Part shown: positions 26,285-34,581 of the stretch, piece after piece
Layout: each line of letters begins with the position of its first letter
Position numbering within the stretch: the first letter of the stretch is position 1
Source of the DNA: DUPQ01 sp964563155
Lineage (GTDB): Bacteria > Bacillota > Clostridia > DUPQ01
Length of the DNA: 64,000 nucleotides
Assembly: GCA_964563155.1 (NCBI GenBank)
Contig: CAZLVL010000002.1
Coordinates: forward strand, 1-64,000
Reading direction: 5' to 3'
The notes under the pieces: generated by a model
The model's database searches: none
The model's input: only the letters and a program-made list of their open reading frames with translations
What the model was told of the DNA's origin: nothing
Translations under genes and position numbers: made by a program

Positions 26285-26821
26285 ATGACAAGAACCAAAG
26301 CAATGGCTTTTAGCGCCATGTTCTGTGCCATTATAGCTATTTTGTCCCAAATAGCAATTCCTATGCCTTCAGGAATCCCTATTACCTTGCAAACCTTTGC
26401 AATAGCTTTGACCGGCTTTTTATTAGGCTGGAAGAGGGGGTCTTTCTCGGTTTTACTCTACATATTATTAGGCTTGATAGGAGTACCTGTCTTTTCTTCT
26501 TTAAGATCTGGCATATACACTCTTTTAGGCTTAACAGGTGGTTTTATCTTTGGCTTTATTCCTTTGGTCCTTTTATCTGGTCTTGGAAGAAATTTTAAGA
26601 AAAAGTATCTAGCCCTAATATTTTGTTTTTTGGGCCTTATCATATGTCATCTTATGGGCTCTTTGCAGTTTATGATTATAAGTCAGATTAGCTTTTATAA
26701 GTCTCTTTTAACTGTATCTTTTCCTTATCTTTTAAAAGACCTTGTATCTTGTATTTTAGCCTATGGCCTTTATTTACACCTAAAAAAAATAAGAGCCCTA
26801 CTTCCTTTGGAAGAGAGCTAA
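26285..26821 (+). CDS. bioY: BioY biotin transporter S component
   Basis: The protein has 178 residues with about six hydrophobic segments and the BioY blocks PSGIPITLQTFAIALTGFLLG and GLIGVPVF. BioY binds biotin in the membrane and uses the EcfA1A2-EcfT module for ATP-driven import. It is the only plus-strand gene inside the minus-strand ecf region and ends 2 bases from the convergent ecfA2. The C-terminal half is less conserved than the start. No bio biosynthesis genes are seen, so the cell may import biotin. Confidence 0.9.
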   Translation: MTRTKAMAFSAMFCAIIAILSQIAIPMPSGIPITLQTFAIALTGFLLGWKRGSFSVLLYILLGLIGVPVFSSLRSGIYTLLGLTGGFIFGFIPLVLLSGLGRNFKKKYLALIFCFLGLIICHLMGSLQFMIISQISFYKSLLTVSFPYLLKDLVSCILAYGLYLHLKKIRALLPLEES

Positions 26822-26823
26822 GA

Positions 26824-27681
26824 CTACTTAAGATACTTTAGAAGTTCCTCTTTTGCTTGAGAAACTGTATAAATATTATCATTAATTTGAGGATAGGTTT
26901 TTTTAACCCTTTTAATTATTTTAGTAATTTCAGGAATATCTAGACCTAAAGAAACTAGTTTTTCCTCTTGAGAGTAAATCTCATCTCTAGTCCCATCCAT
27001 AACCACCTGACCTTGGTCTAGAACTATTACCCTTTTTGCATACCTAGCCACTAATTCCATGCTGTGGGCAACCAAGATAACAGTACATTCTTTTTTGTTA
27101 TGAAGGGCCTCAATTATTTTAAAGAGCTCTTTTGTGCCCTCTGGGTCCAGGCCTGCTGCAGGCTCATCTAAAACTAATATTTCAGGCTCTAAAACTAAGA
27201 TACCTGCTATGGCAGCTCTTTTTTTCTGACCTCCAGATAAGTCATAGGGTGATGCTCTAAGGTTTTCATCTGTTAAGCCTACCAAGCTAGCAGTTTTTAG
27301 AATTCTTTCTTTTCTTTCTTCAGCTGCTATGTTTCTTTTTATAAGGCCAAACTCTATATCTTTATATACAGTTTCTTCAAATAGTTGATACTGGGCATAT
27401 TGAAAAACAACCCCTACTTTTTTTCTTAAATCCAGTTGGGACTTTTTATCCTTAGTACTCATACCATCTACAAGGACTTCTCCTTGGTCAGGCTTTAAAA
27501 GACCATTTAGATGTTGTATAAGAGTAGATTTTCCACTACCAGTAGCACCAATAATAGCTGTATATTGGTTTTCATAGAAATCTAAACTTATATTATCCAA
27601 GGCCTTTTTTTCAAAAGGCGTTTTTTTCATATAAGTGTAGCTAATGTTATCCAGTGCTATTATCTTTCTATTTGTCTGCAA
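26824..27681 (-). CDS. ecfA2: EcfA2 ATPase of the ECF transporter
   Basis: This is a 285-residue ABC ATPase. Walker A GATGSGKST, the signature LSGGQKKRAAIAG and Walker B ILVLDEPAAGLDPEG are all intact. The N-terminal block (TPFEKKALDNISLDF) is typical of EcfA2. It starts with TTG five bases after AGGAGG and overlaps ecfA1 by 14 bases. It should pair with EcfA1 and with EcfT encoded downstream at 21461-22258. Confidence 0.93.
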   Translation of the reverse strand: MQTNRKIIALDNISYTYMKKTPFEKKALDNISLDFYENQYTAIIGATGSGKSTLIQHLNGLLKPDQGEVLVDGMSTKDKKSQLDLRKKVGVVFQYAQYQLFEETVYKDIEFGLIKRNIAAEERKERILKTASLVGLTDENLRASPYDLSGGQKKRAAIAGILVLEPEILVLDEPAAGLDPEGTKELFKIIEALHNKKECTVILVAHSMELVARYAKRVIVLDQGQVVMDGTRDEIYSQEEKLVSLGLDIPEITKIIKRVKKTYPQINDNIYTVSQAKEELLKYLK

Positions 27682-28504
27682 GTAAGCCTCCTATGAGTTC
27701 TGCTGCCTCTTTTGCATTTATTGGATACCTATCAATAGAGATGCCTTCTTTTTTTAATTCATACATAAGTCTAGTAGATTGGGGAACGTCTAGTCCTGCT
27801 TCAAACATTTTTTCCACATTGAAAAAGACCTCTTCAGGTTTTCCCTCTAGTGTTATTTCTCCCTTGTGTAGGACATAGACCTTGTCTGCATACTTTGCTT
27901 CATCCATATTGTGGGTAATATTTATTATGCTAATACCTTCTTTTTTGTTTAGCATATCTACCACATTAAGCAACTCTGCTTGGCCCTTTGGATCTAACAT
28001 GGAGGTGGACTCATCTAGAATAATACAAGCTGGCTTCATTGCTAGAACTCCTGCTATGGCTACTCTTTGCTTTTGTCCACCTGAAAGGGTGTGTACCGCC
28101 CTTTCTTTTAGGTCATATATTCCAGTTTCTTTTAAGGCTGATTCTACTAAAGCAATTATTTTGCCTCTTTCATAACCTAGGTTTTCTGGGCCAAATGCCA
28201 CATCTTCTAGCACTCTAGTTCCAACAATTTGGTTATCTGGGTCTTGAAATATCATGCCCACATTCTTTCTTATCTCCAAAACCCTATCTTGGTCCTTAGA
28301 ATTATAGCCTAAGACATATATGTCTCCTTGGTCTGGTTGTATTAAGGCATTTAGCATTCTAGCTAAAGTGGACTTACCTGAACCATTTCGACCTAAGATA
28401 GCAATATAGCTTCCCTTATTTATGGACAAGGAAATACCGGAAATAGCTTGGGTAATTTCCGGTTGTGTCTTGTATGCATAGTAAACGTCTTTTACTTCAA
28501 TCAT
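27668..28504 (-). CDS. ecfA1: EcfA1 ATPase of the ECF transporter
   Basis: This is a 278-residue ABC ATPase. Walker A GRNGSGKST, the signature LSGGQKQRVAIAG and Walker B IILDESTSMLDPKG are present; D-E-S replaces the usual D-E-A/P, as in many EcfA1 proteins. It follows rplQ, the standard place in Firmicutes, but a strong terminator lies between them. I see no Shine-Dalgarno before its ATG, only the T tract of that terminator and AATACTGATATC. Confidence 0.93.
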   Translation of the reverse strand: MIEVKDVYYAYKTQPEITQAISGISLSINKGSYIAILGRNGSGKSTLARMLNALIQPDQGDIYVLGYNSKDQDRVLEIRKNVGMIFQDPDNQIVGTRVLEDVAFGPENLGYERGKIIALVESALKETGIYDLKERAVHTLSGGQKQRVAIAGVLAMKPACIILDESTSMLDPKGQAELLNVVDMLNKKEGISIINITHNMDEAKYADKVYVLHKGEITLEGKPEEVFFNVEKMFEAGLDVPQSTRLMYELKKEGISIDRYPINAKEAAELIGGLLADK

Positions 28505-28514
28505 GATATCAGTA

Positions 28515-28545
28515 TTAAAAAAGCCTTTTGCAAAGGCTTCTTTTT
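28515..28545 (-). terminator. Rho-independent terminator after rplQ
   Basis: On the minus strand AAGCCTTTGC and AAAAGGCTT form a stem followed by a TTTTTT tract. It begins two bases after the rplQ stop and ends 11 bases before ecfA1, so ecfA1 and ecfA2 probably depend on read-through from the ribosomal operon. Confidence 0.85.
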
Positions 28546-28546
28546 C

Positions 28547-29059
28547 TTATTGTATGATTTCCAATAAAACCATCTCTGCCGCATCACCACGTCTTTGTCC
28601 TAGTTTATACATTCTGACAAATCCGCCTTGTCTATCTTTAAGTTTGGGTGCAACTTCGTCAAATAAAATGTTAACAACATTAACTCCTTCAACCTTGTTA
28701 ATCCACTTCATTGCTTTTCTTCTTGCATGAAGTCTGGCTGGGTTGTCCACTGTTACCATTTCTTCCACTGTTTCTCTGTCAATTACTTCGTAATCAACTT
28801 GACCAGTTTTGCTTTCCTTGGTCATGGTTAGCTTTTGACCTTTATGTGTCTTTGCACGGGTTACCTTTTGTGCTTTAGATGTAAAGTTATCACTTTGTGC
28901 AACTGCTTGTGCAATCAATTTATCTGCTATTTTTTTAACTTCCTTAGCTCTTGCTTCGGTTGTTTGTATTTTGCCATGCTGTATTAAATCAGTAACCAAA
29001 TTTTTTAAAATTGCAATCCTTTGGTCTGTTGGTCTGCCCAATTTTCTATGTGCTGACAT
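28547..29059 (-). CDS. rplQ: 50S ribosomal protein L17
   Basis: The N-terminus (MSAHRKLGRPTDQRIAILKNL) and the C-terminus (LGQRRGDAAEMVLLEI) are those of L17, which sits near the peptide exit tunnel. At 170 residues it is longer than the usual 113-130 because of an insert of about 40 residues after RAKTHKG. It is the last gene of the ribosomal super-operon. Confidence 0.97.
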   Translation of the reverse strand: MSAHRKLGRPTDQRIAILKNLVTDLIQHGKIQTTEARAKEVKKIADKLIAQAVAQSDNFTSKAQKVTRAKTHKGQKLTMTKESKTGQVDYEVIDRETVEEMVTVDNPARLHARRKAMKWINKVEGVNVVNILFDEVAPKLKDRQGGFVRMYKLGQRRGDAAEMVLLEIIQ

Positions 29060-29071
29060 ACTTGTTCCTCC

Positions 29072-30013
29072 TTATTCTTCCGGGTTGGCAAATGAGTGCC
29101 CTAACTCATGTAGTTTATTTTGAATTTCTTCAAAAGATTTTTTACCTAAATTACGTACTTTCATCATCTCTTCTTCGGTCTTTTCTATAAGTTCACCTAC
29201 AGTATTAATGTTGGCTCTTTTCAAGCAATTGTAGGACCTAACTGATAAATCTAACTCATCAATCAATTTGTCGAAAAGATCATTTTTAATCTGTTCTTCG
29301 GTTTCTTTTATAGTTTCAGTCTGTTTAACTTCTTCAGAAAGATCTATAAACAGGTTCAGATGATCACTCATTATCTTTGCCGCATAACTTAAAGCTTTTG
29401 TCGGAGACATGGACTTGTCTGTATAGATGTCCATTGTTAGCTTGTCATAGTCGGTAATTTGGCCAACACGTGTATCTTCAACCTTGTATACTACCCTGTT
29501 AACAGGAGTGTAAATTGAATCTATGGGTATTGTTCCAATAGGCATACCTTCTTTTTTATTTTTCTCAGCAGAATCATATCCTCTTCCCTTAGCAACGGTA
29601 ATTTCCATGTATAGGAATTCACAGTTGTCCATTTTAAATAGGTAATGGTCGGGATTTAATATTTCAACATCGGATGTTGTCAAGATATCACCTGCAGTAA
29701 CATCTCCGGTACCTTCAGTTCTGATTGTGATTGTCACAGGCTCATCTGAATACATAGCCATTCTAACTCCCTTGATGTTAAGAATGATTTCTGTTACATC
29801 CTCAACAACCCCAGGAATTGTGGAACACTCATGTAAAACTCCGTCGATCTTTATGCTTGTTACAGCTGCTCCGGGCAAAGAGGATAGCAGTATTCTTCTT
29901 AATGAGTTACCCAGCGTATTTCCATAGCCTCTTTCAAGAGGTTCAACCTCAAAAGTACCGTGGGTATCGGTTGTTTGAACACATTTAATTTTAGGTTTTT
30001 CTATTTCTATCAA
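29072..30013 (-). CDS. rpoA: RNA polymerase alpha subunit
   Basis: The 313-residue protein has an N-terminal dimerisation and assembly domain (LERGYGNTLGNSLRRILLSS) and a C-terminal helix-hairpin-helix domain (LDLSVRSYNCLKRANINTVG) that binds UP-element DNA and activators. The length and order between rpsD and rplQ are standard for the alpha operon. Confidence 0.98.
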   Translation of the reverse strand: MIEIEKPKIKCVQTTDTHGTFEVEPLERGYGNTLGNSLRRILLSSLPGAAVTSIKIDGVLHECSTIPGVVEDVTEIILNIKGVRMAMYSDEPVTITIRTEGTGDVTAGDILTTSDVEILNPDHYLFKMDNCEFLYMEITVAKGRGYDSAEKNKKEGMPIGTIPIDSIYTPVNRVVYKVEDTRVGQITDYDKLTMDIYTDKSMSPTKALSYAAKIMSDHLNLFIDLSEEVKQTETIKETEEQIKNDLFDKLIDELDLSVRSYNCLKRANINTVGELIEKTEEEMMKVRNLGKKSFEEIQNKLHELGHSFANPEE

Positions 30014-30063
30014 TTTTATACCCTCCTTGTTATTAATGGTATACTTTTCCCTTACAAATCATC

Positions 30064-30690
30064 TTACTTAGAATAGTATTCAACAATGTATCTTTCTTCG
30101 ATAGGTATGCTGACTTCTTCTCTCTTACAAGTATCAAGGACTTTTGCTGTAACGGAATTTTGATCAAATTCAATAAATGATGGAACTATTTTTGTTTGTG
30201 AAGTTTCAATCAGTTCTTTGAATTTAGCTGTATCCTTCATTTTTTCTTTTAGAGCAATGATGTCACCAACTTGAACCAAGTAAGAAGGTATATCAACGGT
30301 TCTACCATTTATGGTAAAGTGACCGTGTTTAACCATTTGTCTTGCTTCTGGTCTTGAGTTAGCTAATCCAATTCTATAAACAACATTGTCTAATCTGCTT
30401 TCCAAAATCTTCAAAAGGTTTTCACCTGCCATACCTTTTTGACTGGAAGCCATTTCAAAATATTTTGCAAATTGCAATTCTAAAACTCCGTAAAATCTTC
30501 TAGCCTTTTGTTTTTCACGAAGTTGAATACCGTATTCACTTTGCTTGCTTCTTCTCTTACCGTGTTGTCCGGGAGCATAAGATCTTCTTACTAAAGCACA
30601 TTTGTCTGTATAACATCTGTCACCTTTTAAGAAAAGTTTAACTCCTTCACGTCTGCAAAGTTTGCATACTGGTCCTGTATATCTAGCCAT
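30064..30690 (-). CDS. rpsD: 30S ribosomal protein S4
   Basis: The 208-residue protein has the N-terminal CKLCRREG zinc-type Cys motif (C9, C12, with C26 and C31 nearby) and the S4 RNA-binding domain at about 95-160. S4 nucleates 30S assembly and in many bacteria represses the alpha operon by binding its leader. Here it is inside that operon, and a candidate leader precedes rpsM. Confidence 0.98.
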   Translation of the reverse strand: MARYTGPVCKLCRREGVKLFLKGDRCYTDKCALVRRSYAPGQHGKRRSKQSEYGIQLREKQKARRFYGVLELQFAKYFEMASSQKGMAGENLLKILESRLDNVVYRIGLANSRPEARQMVKHGHFTINGRTVDIPSYLVQVGDIIALKEKMKDTAKFKELIETSQTKIVPSFIEFDQNSVTAKVLDTCKREEVSIPIEERYIVEYYSK

Positions 30691-30703
30691 TTAATCTACC
30701 TCC

Positions 30704-31105
30704 TTAAACCCTTCTTCTCTTAGGTGGTCTGCAACCATTATGGGGAATAGGGGTCACGTCTTTAATCATAACTACTTGAAGACCCACTGTCTCCATAGCT
30801 CTAATTGCAGATTCTCTACCTGCTCCGGGTCCTTTTATGAAAACTTCAACTGTTCTTAGTCCATGTTCCATAGCTGCTTTAGCTGCTGTTTCAGCTGCCA
30901 TTTGTGCAGCAAAAGGAGTGTTCTTCTTTGAACCTCTAAAACCTAATCCGCCTGCGCTGGACCATGATAAAACATTACCTTGTAAGTCAGACATGGTTAC
31001 AATTGTATTGTTAAAACTGGAACGGATATGGGCTTGGCCGTGTTCAATATTTTTCTTTTCTTTTCTTCTTCTAGCTCTCTTTGCGCCAGCTCTTTGTTGT
31101 GCCAT
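30704..31105 (-). CDS. rpsK: 30S ribosomal protein S11
   Basis: The protein has 133 residues. The blocks NTIVTMSDLQGNVLSWSSAG and GPGAGRESAIRA and the C-terminus PIPHNGCRPPKRRRV are diagnostic for S11, which lies on the platform of the 30S subunit near the mRNA exit. The gene lies 14 bases from rpsM and 13 from rpsD, as in the standard alpha operon. Confidence 0.98.
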   Translation of the reverse strand: MAQQRAGAKRARRRKEKKNIEHGQAHIRSSFNNTIVTMSDLQGNVLSWSSAGGLGFRGSKKNTPFAAQMAAETAAKAAMEHGLRTVEVFIKGPGAGRESAIRAMETVGLQVVMIKDVTPIPHNGCRPPKRRRV

Positions 31106-31119
31106 TGCTCATAACCTCC

Positions 31120-31488
31120 TTATTTTTTCTTACCAACTGCTGCTCTATTAGGGCCTTTTCTGGTCCTAGCATTGGTTTTGGTTCTTTGGCCTCTGACAGG
31201 CAGTCCCATTCTATGTCTTCTTCCTCTGTAACTGCTTATGTCAACTAGTCTTTTTATATTGAAGGTAACTTCTCTACGAAGGTCTCCCTCCACTACATAT
31301 TCGTGTTCTATAATGTCCCTTAATTTAACAGTCTCAGCTTCTGTGAGATCTTTAATTCTTGTATCAGGATTAACGCCTGATGCTTCCAAGATTTTACGGG
31401 CACTGGTCGCACCTATACCATATATATAGGTAAGTCCGACTTCTACTCTTTTCTCTCTGGGTAAATCAACCCCGGCAATACGAGCCAT
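31120..31488 (-). CDS. rpsM: 30S ribosomal protein S13
   Basis: The protein has 122 residues. It begins MARIAGVDLPREKRVEVGL, with the helix-turn-helix and basic tail GLPVRGQRTKTNARTRKG of S13, which contacts P-site tRNA and the subunit bridge. It is the first gene of the alpha segment, preceded by 102 bases with a foldable leader. Confidence 0.98.
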   Translation of the reverse strand: MARIAGVDLPREKRVEVGLTYIYGIGATSARKILEASGVNPDTRIKDLTEAETVKLRDIIEHEYVVEGDLRREVTFNIKRLVDISSYRGRRHRMGLPVRGQRTKTNARTRKGPNRAAVGKKK

Positions 31489-31545
31489 TTTCCTTTTCTA
31501 CCTCCATAGTCCTTTCAATGTCTAATGAGTACATTTATATTAATC

Positions 31546-31581
31546 TTGCCCATAGCGGTAGAACCGCCCAGCCGCAGGCAA
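31546..31581 (-). promoter_or_regulatory. Candidate alpha-operon leader structure before rpsM
   Basis: In minus-strand RNA an outer stem TTGCC/GGCAA (31577-31581 with 31546-31550) encloses GCGGT, a TCT loop and ACCGC (31563-31567 with 31555-31559). It lies between rpmJ and rpsM, where S4-responsive leaders occur in other bacteria. S4 is encoded two genes downstream. The identity is inferred from position and folding only. Confidence 0.5.
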
Positions 31582-31590
31582 TATTAAAAA

Positions 31591-31704
31591 CTAACCTTGT
31601 CTTTGTTTGTGTCTTGGATTTTCGCAAATAACCATTACTCTGCCTTTTCTTCTGATTATCTTGCACTTTTCACATCTCTTTTTTACTGATGGTTTTACTT
31701 TCAT
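31591..31704 (-). CDS. rpmJ: 50S ribosomal protein L36
   Basis: This 37-residue protein begins MKVKPSVKKRCEKCKIIRRK, with the zinc ligands C11, C14, C27 and H32 of the zinc-type L36. It lies 10 bases after infA and before rpsM, the standard Firmicute position. The TGTAAT gap follows an AGGAGG site (AGGAGGATTACA). Confidence 0.96.
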   Translation of the reverse strand: MKVKPSVKKRCEKCKIIRRKGRVMVICENPRHKQRQG

Positions 31705-31714
31705 TGTAATCCTC

Positions 31715-31930
31715 CTATTTGCCTCTCCAAACTATACGACCTTTTGTAAGATCATATGGTGACATTTCTACTTTTACCTTATCTCCAGGAAGAATCCTAA
31801 TATAGTGCATTCTTAACTTTCCTGAGATATGTGCCAATATTACATGCTTGTTGGGTAATTCTACACGGAACATTGTATTTGGTAAAGATTCAATTACTAC
31901 ACCTTCTGTTTCTATAACATCATTTGCCAA
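31715..31930 (-). CDS. infA: Translation initiation factor IF-1
   Basis: This is a 71-residue OB-fold protein. The sequence EGVVIESLPNTMFRVEL and the end YDLTKGRIVWR are typical. IF-1 sits in the ribosomal A site during initiation. It follows adk directly after 30 bases, with no map (methionine aminopeptidase) between them, unlike many Firmicutes. Confidence 0.97.
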   Translation of the reverse strand: MANDVIETEGVVIESLPNTMFRVELPNKHVILAHISGKLRMHYIRILPGDKVKVEMSPYDLTKGRIVWRGK

Positions 31931-31960
31931 ATTCTTTTCCTCCTATACTAAGCACTTTAT

Positions 31961-32620
31961 CTATATTTTCAAAGAGTATGAAGATATTATCTTTAGAATA
32001 TCTTCTGTTACTGCCTCTTGGGGTTGGTCTCCGTTTAAGACAGTAATAAGACCTCTTTTTTCGTAAATCTGTATGATGGGTTCTGTTTGCTCTTTATATG
32101 CTTCCAATCTTATTCTAACAAGCTTAGGAGTGTCATCCTTTCTTATTGTCAGCTTCTTGCCACAAACATCGCATATTCCTTCTACCTTAGGTGGAACAGT
32201 GTCAATATGATAGGCTTTTCCGCATGAGCATACCCTTCTACCAGAAATTCTTCTAACTACTTCATCGTCTGGTACTTCCAAGTCTATGGCCAAGGTTATG
32301 GATTTTCCCATTTTTGCTAACATCTTGTCCAATGCTTCTACTTGGATTATGGTTCTGGGAAAACCATCCAGTACGAAACCATTTTTACAATCATCCAAAG
32401 ATATTCTCTCTTCTAGGATTTTGATTGTCAATTCATCAGGAACCAATAGACCTTGATCTATATAGTGTTTTACAACCTGACTATCTTCAGTCTTCCTGTT
32501 GGCAACCTTCCATCTAAATATATCACCTGTAGATATATGAGGAATGTTCAACTGGTCTGAAATTATCTTGCTTTGGGTTCCTTTACCGCTTGCAGGCGGT
32601 CCCAGCACTATAAATATCAT
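31961..32620 (-). CDS. adk: Adenylate kinase, zinc-lid type
   Basis: The 219-residue protein has the P-loop GPPASGKGTQS at 7-17. The long lid domain has four cysteines (VCSCGK and CDVCGK), as in zinc-binding Gram-positive enzymes. The first pair is C-x-C rather than the usual C-xx-C. It interconverts ATP, AMP and ADP. It lies between secY and infA in the super-operon. Confidence 0.97.
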   Translation of the reverse strand: MIFIVLGPPASGKGTQSKIISDQLNIPHISTGDIFRWKVANRKTEDSQVVKHYIDQGLLVPDELTIKILEERISLDDCKNGFVLDGFPRTIIQVEALDKMLAKMGKSITLAIDLEVPDDEVVRRISGRRVCSCGKAYHIDTVPPKVEGICDVCGKKLTIRKDDTPKLVRIRLEAYKEQTEPIIQIYEKRGLITVLNGDQPQEAVTEDILKIISSYSLKI

Positions 32621-32628
32621 AATATCTC

Positions 32629-33912
32629 CTAGTCTAGGAATCCTTTGTAATGTCTTACAAGCATTTGAGATTCCATTTGCTTAACGGTTTCAAGAGCAAC
32701 ACCAACCACAATCAAAAGAGCACTTCCGCCAAATCCGATGTTTATTCCAATTATCTTTGCGATAATTGTAGGAATGGTTGCTAATATTGCCAAGAACAGT
32801 CCTCCAAACCATGTAATCTTATTCAATACATAAGATAGATAATCTGAAGTTGGTCTTCCTGGTCTTATTCCAGGAATAAATCCTCCGTTATTCTTCAAGT
32901 TATTCGATACTTCAATTGGATTGAAAGATATCATTGTATAGAAGAATGCAAAGAAGAATATGAACATTGCATATATGAGCAAAAAGGCCCAGGAATCTGT
33001 TTGTTGCAAAGCTACTAAAAACTTGTTTTCAGAGTGGGGTGCTACAAAGTTGATTATTATGGAAGGTAAGGTTGTAATGGATGAAGCAAAGATTATTGGC
33101 ATAACCCCAGACATATTAACCTGCATGGGAATATGGGTACTTTGTCCACCATACATTTTTCTTCCTACAACTTTTTTAGCATAGTTTACTGGTATCTTTC
33201 TGCTTGCTTCAGATACATAAACAACACCAACAATCATTCCTAGCATTACTACTGCTAACCCTATTACAAACAAGATAGTTTCAATAGCGTTAGATCCTAA
33301 TTGTCCGTTTTGCCAAAAGGAATACAAAGAAGCTGCAGCTTTTGGAATACGAGACATAATTCCAACAAAGATTATCATGGAAATACCATTACCTATACCT
33401 TTTTCAGTTATAAGTTCTCCAAGCCACATAACAATAGCAGCTCCTGCTGAGAAGGTAAGCACTACCATGAAATAACTTAATACTGTTCCACCATCATATA
33501 AAACGTCATAGTTTTTAAGGGTGATAAATAGCATACTAGCTTGGAACAAGCCTAATACTATTGTTAAATAACGAGTATATTGGGTAATTTTCTTTCTTCC
33601 TTCTTCTCCTTCTTTAGATAATCTTTCTAAAGCTGGGATTGCAACGGTTAAAAGGTTAAATATAATGGATGCGTTTATGTATGGTTGGATGTTCATTGCA
33701 AATAAGGACATATTTGAAAAAGCTCCACCAGAAAACATATCCATGAAACCAAATAACTTGTTTCCTTGTACTAAGGCTTCAAAAGCAGGACCAATAAGTC
33801 CTGGTACAGGTAGGTGACAACCTACTCTGTAAACAAGAAGCATAAGTATGGTAAAAATTATTTTCTTTCTTAAGTCAGGAATATTCCAAGCATTTTTAAT
33901 AGTTTGAAACAT
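32629..33912 (-). CDS. secY: SecY protein translocase channel
   Basis: The 427-residue protein has ten predicted membrane helices, with the plug region and the conserved block FNPIEVSNNLKNNGGFIPGI on the cytoplasmic side where SecA and the ribosome dock. The ATG follows the rplO stop without a gap. It forms the SecYEG channel for export and membrane insertion. Confidence 0.98.
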   Translation of the reverse strand: MFQTIKNAWNIPDLRKKIIFTILMLLVYRVGCHLPVPGLIGPAFEALVQGNKLFGFMDMFSGGAFSNMSLFAMNIQPYINASIIFNLLTVAIPALERLSKEGEEGRKKITQYTRYLTIVLGLFQASMLFITLKNYDVLYDGGTVLSYFMVVLTFSAGAAIVMWLGELITEKGIGNGISMIIFVGIMSRIPKAAASLYSFWQNGQLGSNAIETILFVIGLAVVMLGMIVGVVYVSEASRKIPVNYAKKVVGRKMYGGQSTHIPMQVNMSGVMPIIFASSITTLPSIIINFVAPHSENKFLVALQQTDSWAFLLIYAMFIFFFAFFYTMISFNPIEVSNNLKNNGGFIPGIRPGRPTSDYLSYVLNKITWFGGLFLAILATIPTIIAKIIGINIGFGGSALLIVVGVALETVKQMESQMLVRHYKGFLD

Positions 33913-34356
33913 CTACAGTACCTCTGCCTTTCCTCCTGCATCAACAATCTTTTGTGTAGCAGTTTTTGTAAATCTCTCTGCTCTGACGGTTAAACTCTTT
34001 GTAAGTTCACCATTTCCCATAACTGAAATCCCGTCAAAAACTCCTCTTACAAGACCTGCTTCACGAAGTAATACTTCATCAACCAGTTCATTGTTTTCAA
34101 ATATATTTAAGGACTCCACATTAACCTCAGCATAATGCTTACGGAATCTTTTATTATTGAAGCCCACTTTAGGCATTCTTCTGTATAAAGGCATTTGACC
34201 GCCTTCAAACCCTACTCTTACACCACCGCCAGAACGTGAATTTTGACCATCATGTCCTCTGCCTGCGGTTTTTCCAGCGCCAGATGCGCGTCCACGGCCT
34301 TTTCTAAAAGCTTTCTTTTTTGATCCTTGGGCCGGTGATAGTTGATTTAACTTCAT
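33913..34356 (-). CDS. rplO: 50S ribosomal protein L15
   Basis: The protein has 147 residues. The N-terminal basic glycine-rich arm (GRGRASGAGKTAGRGHDGQ) threads into 23S rRNA and the C-terminal globular domain follows. It precedes secY with no intergenic base, which implies tight translational coupling, and follows rpmD by 11 bases. Confidence 0.97.
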   Translation of the reverse strand: MKLNQLSPAQGSKKKAFRKGRGRASGAGKTAGRGHDGQNSRSGGGVRVGFEGGQMPLYRRMPKVGFNNKRFRKHYAEVNVESLNIFENNELVDEVLLREAGLVRGVFDGISVMGNGELTKSLTVRAERFTKTATQKIVDAGGKAEVL

Positions 34357-34367
34357 TTCCCTTCCCC

Positions 34368-34568
34368 CTATTCTTCCACTTTTACGAGGTGTTGCACTGA
34401 ATTAATCATACCTCTAATTTTTTCATTATCTGTATGTTCTACAGTTTGACCGATTTTGCGAAGGCCTAAAGCTCTAACTGTGGCTTTATGTTTCATAATG
34501 GAGCCAGCAGTACTTCTGACCAACGTAACGTTCACTTTTTTACTTTTATCAGTTTTTTTCTTAGCCAT
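34368..34568 (-). CDS. rpmD: 50S ribosomal protein L30
   Basis: The 66-residue protein has the ferredoxin-like L30 core (VNVTLVRSTAGSIMKHKATV) after a short lysine-rich start. The block LRKIGQTVEHTDN is conserved. It lies between rpsE and rplO, the standard spc operon order. Confidence 0.96.
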   Translation of the reverse strand: MAKKKTDKSKKVNVTLVRSTAGSIMKHKATVRALGLRKIGQTVEHTDNEKIRGMINSVQHLVKVEE

Positions 34569-34581
34569 TTAAGCCCTCCTA

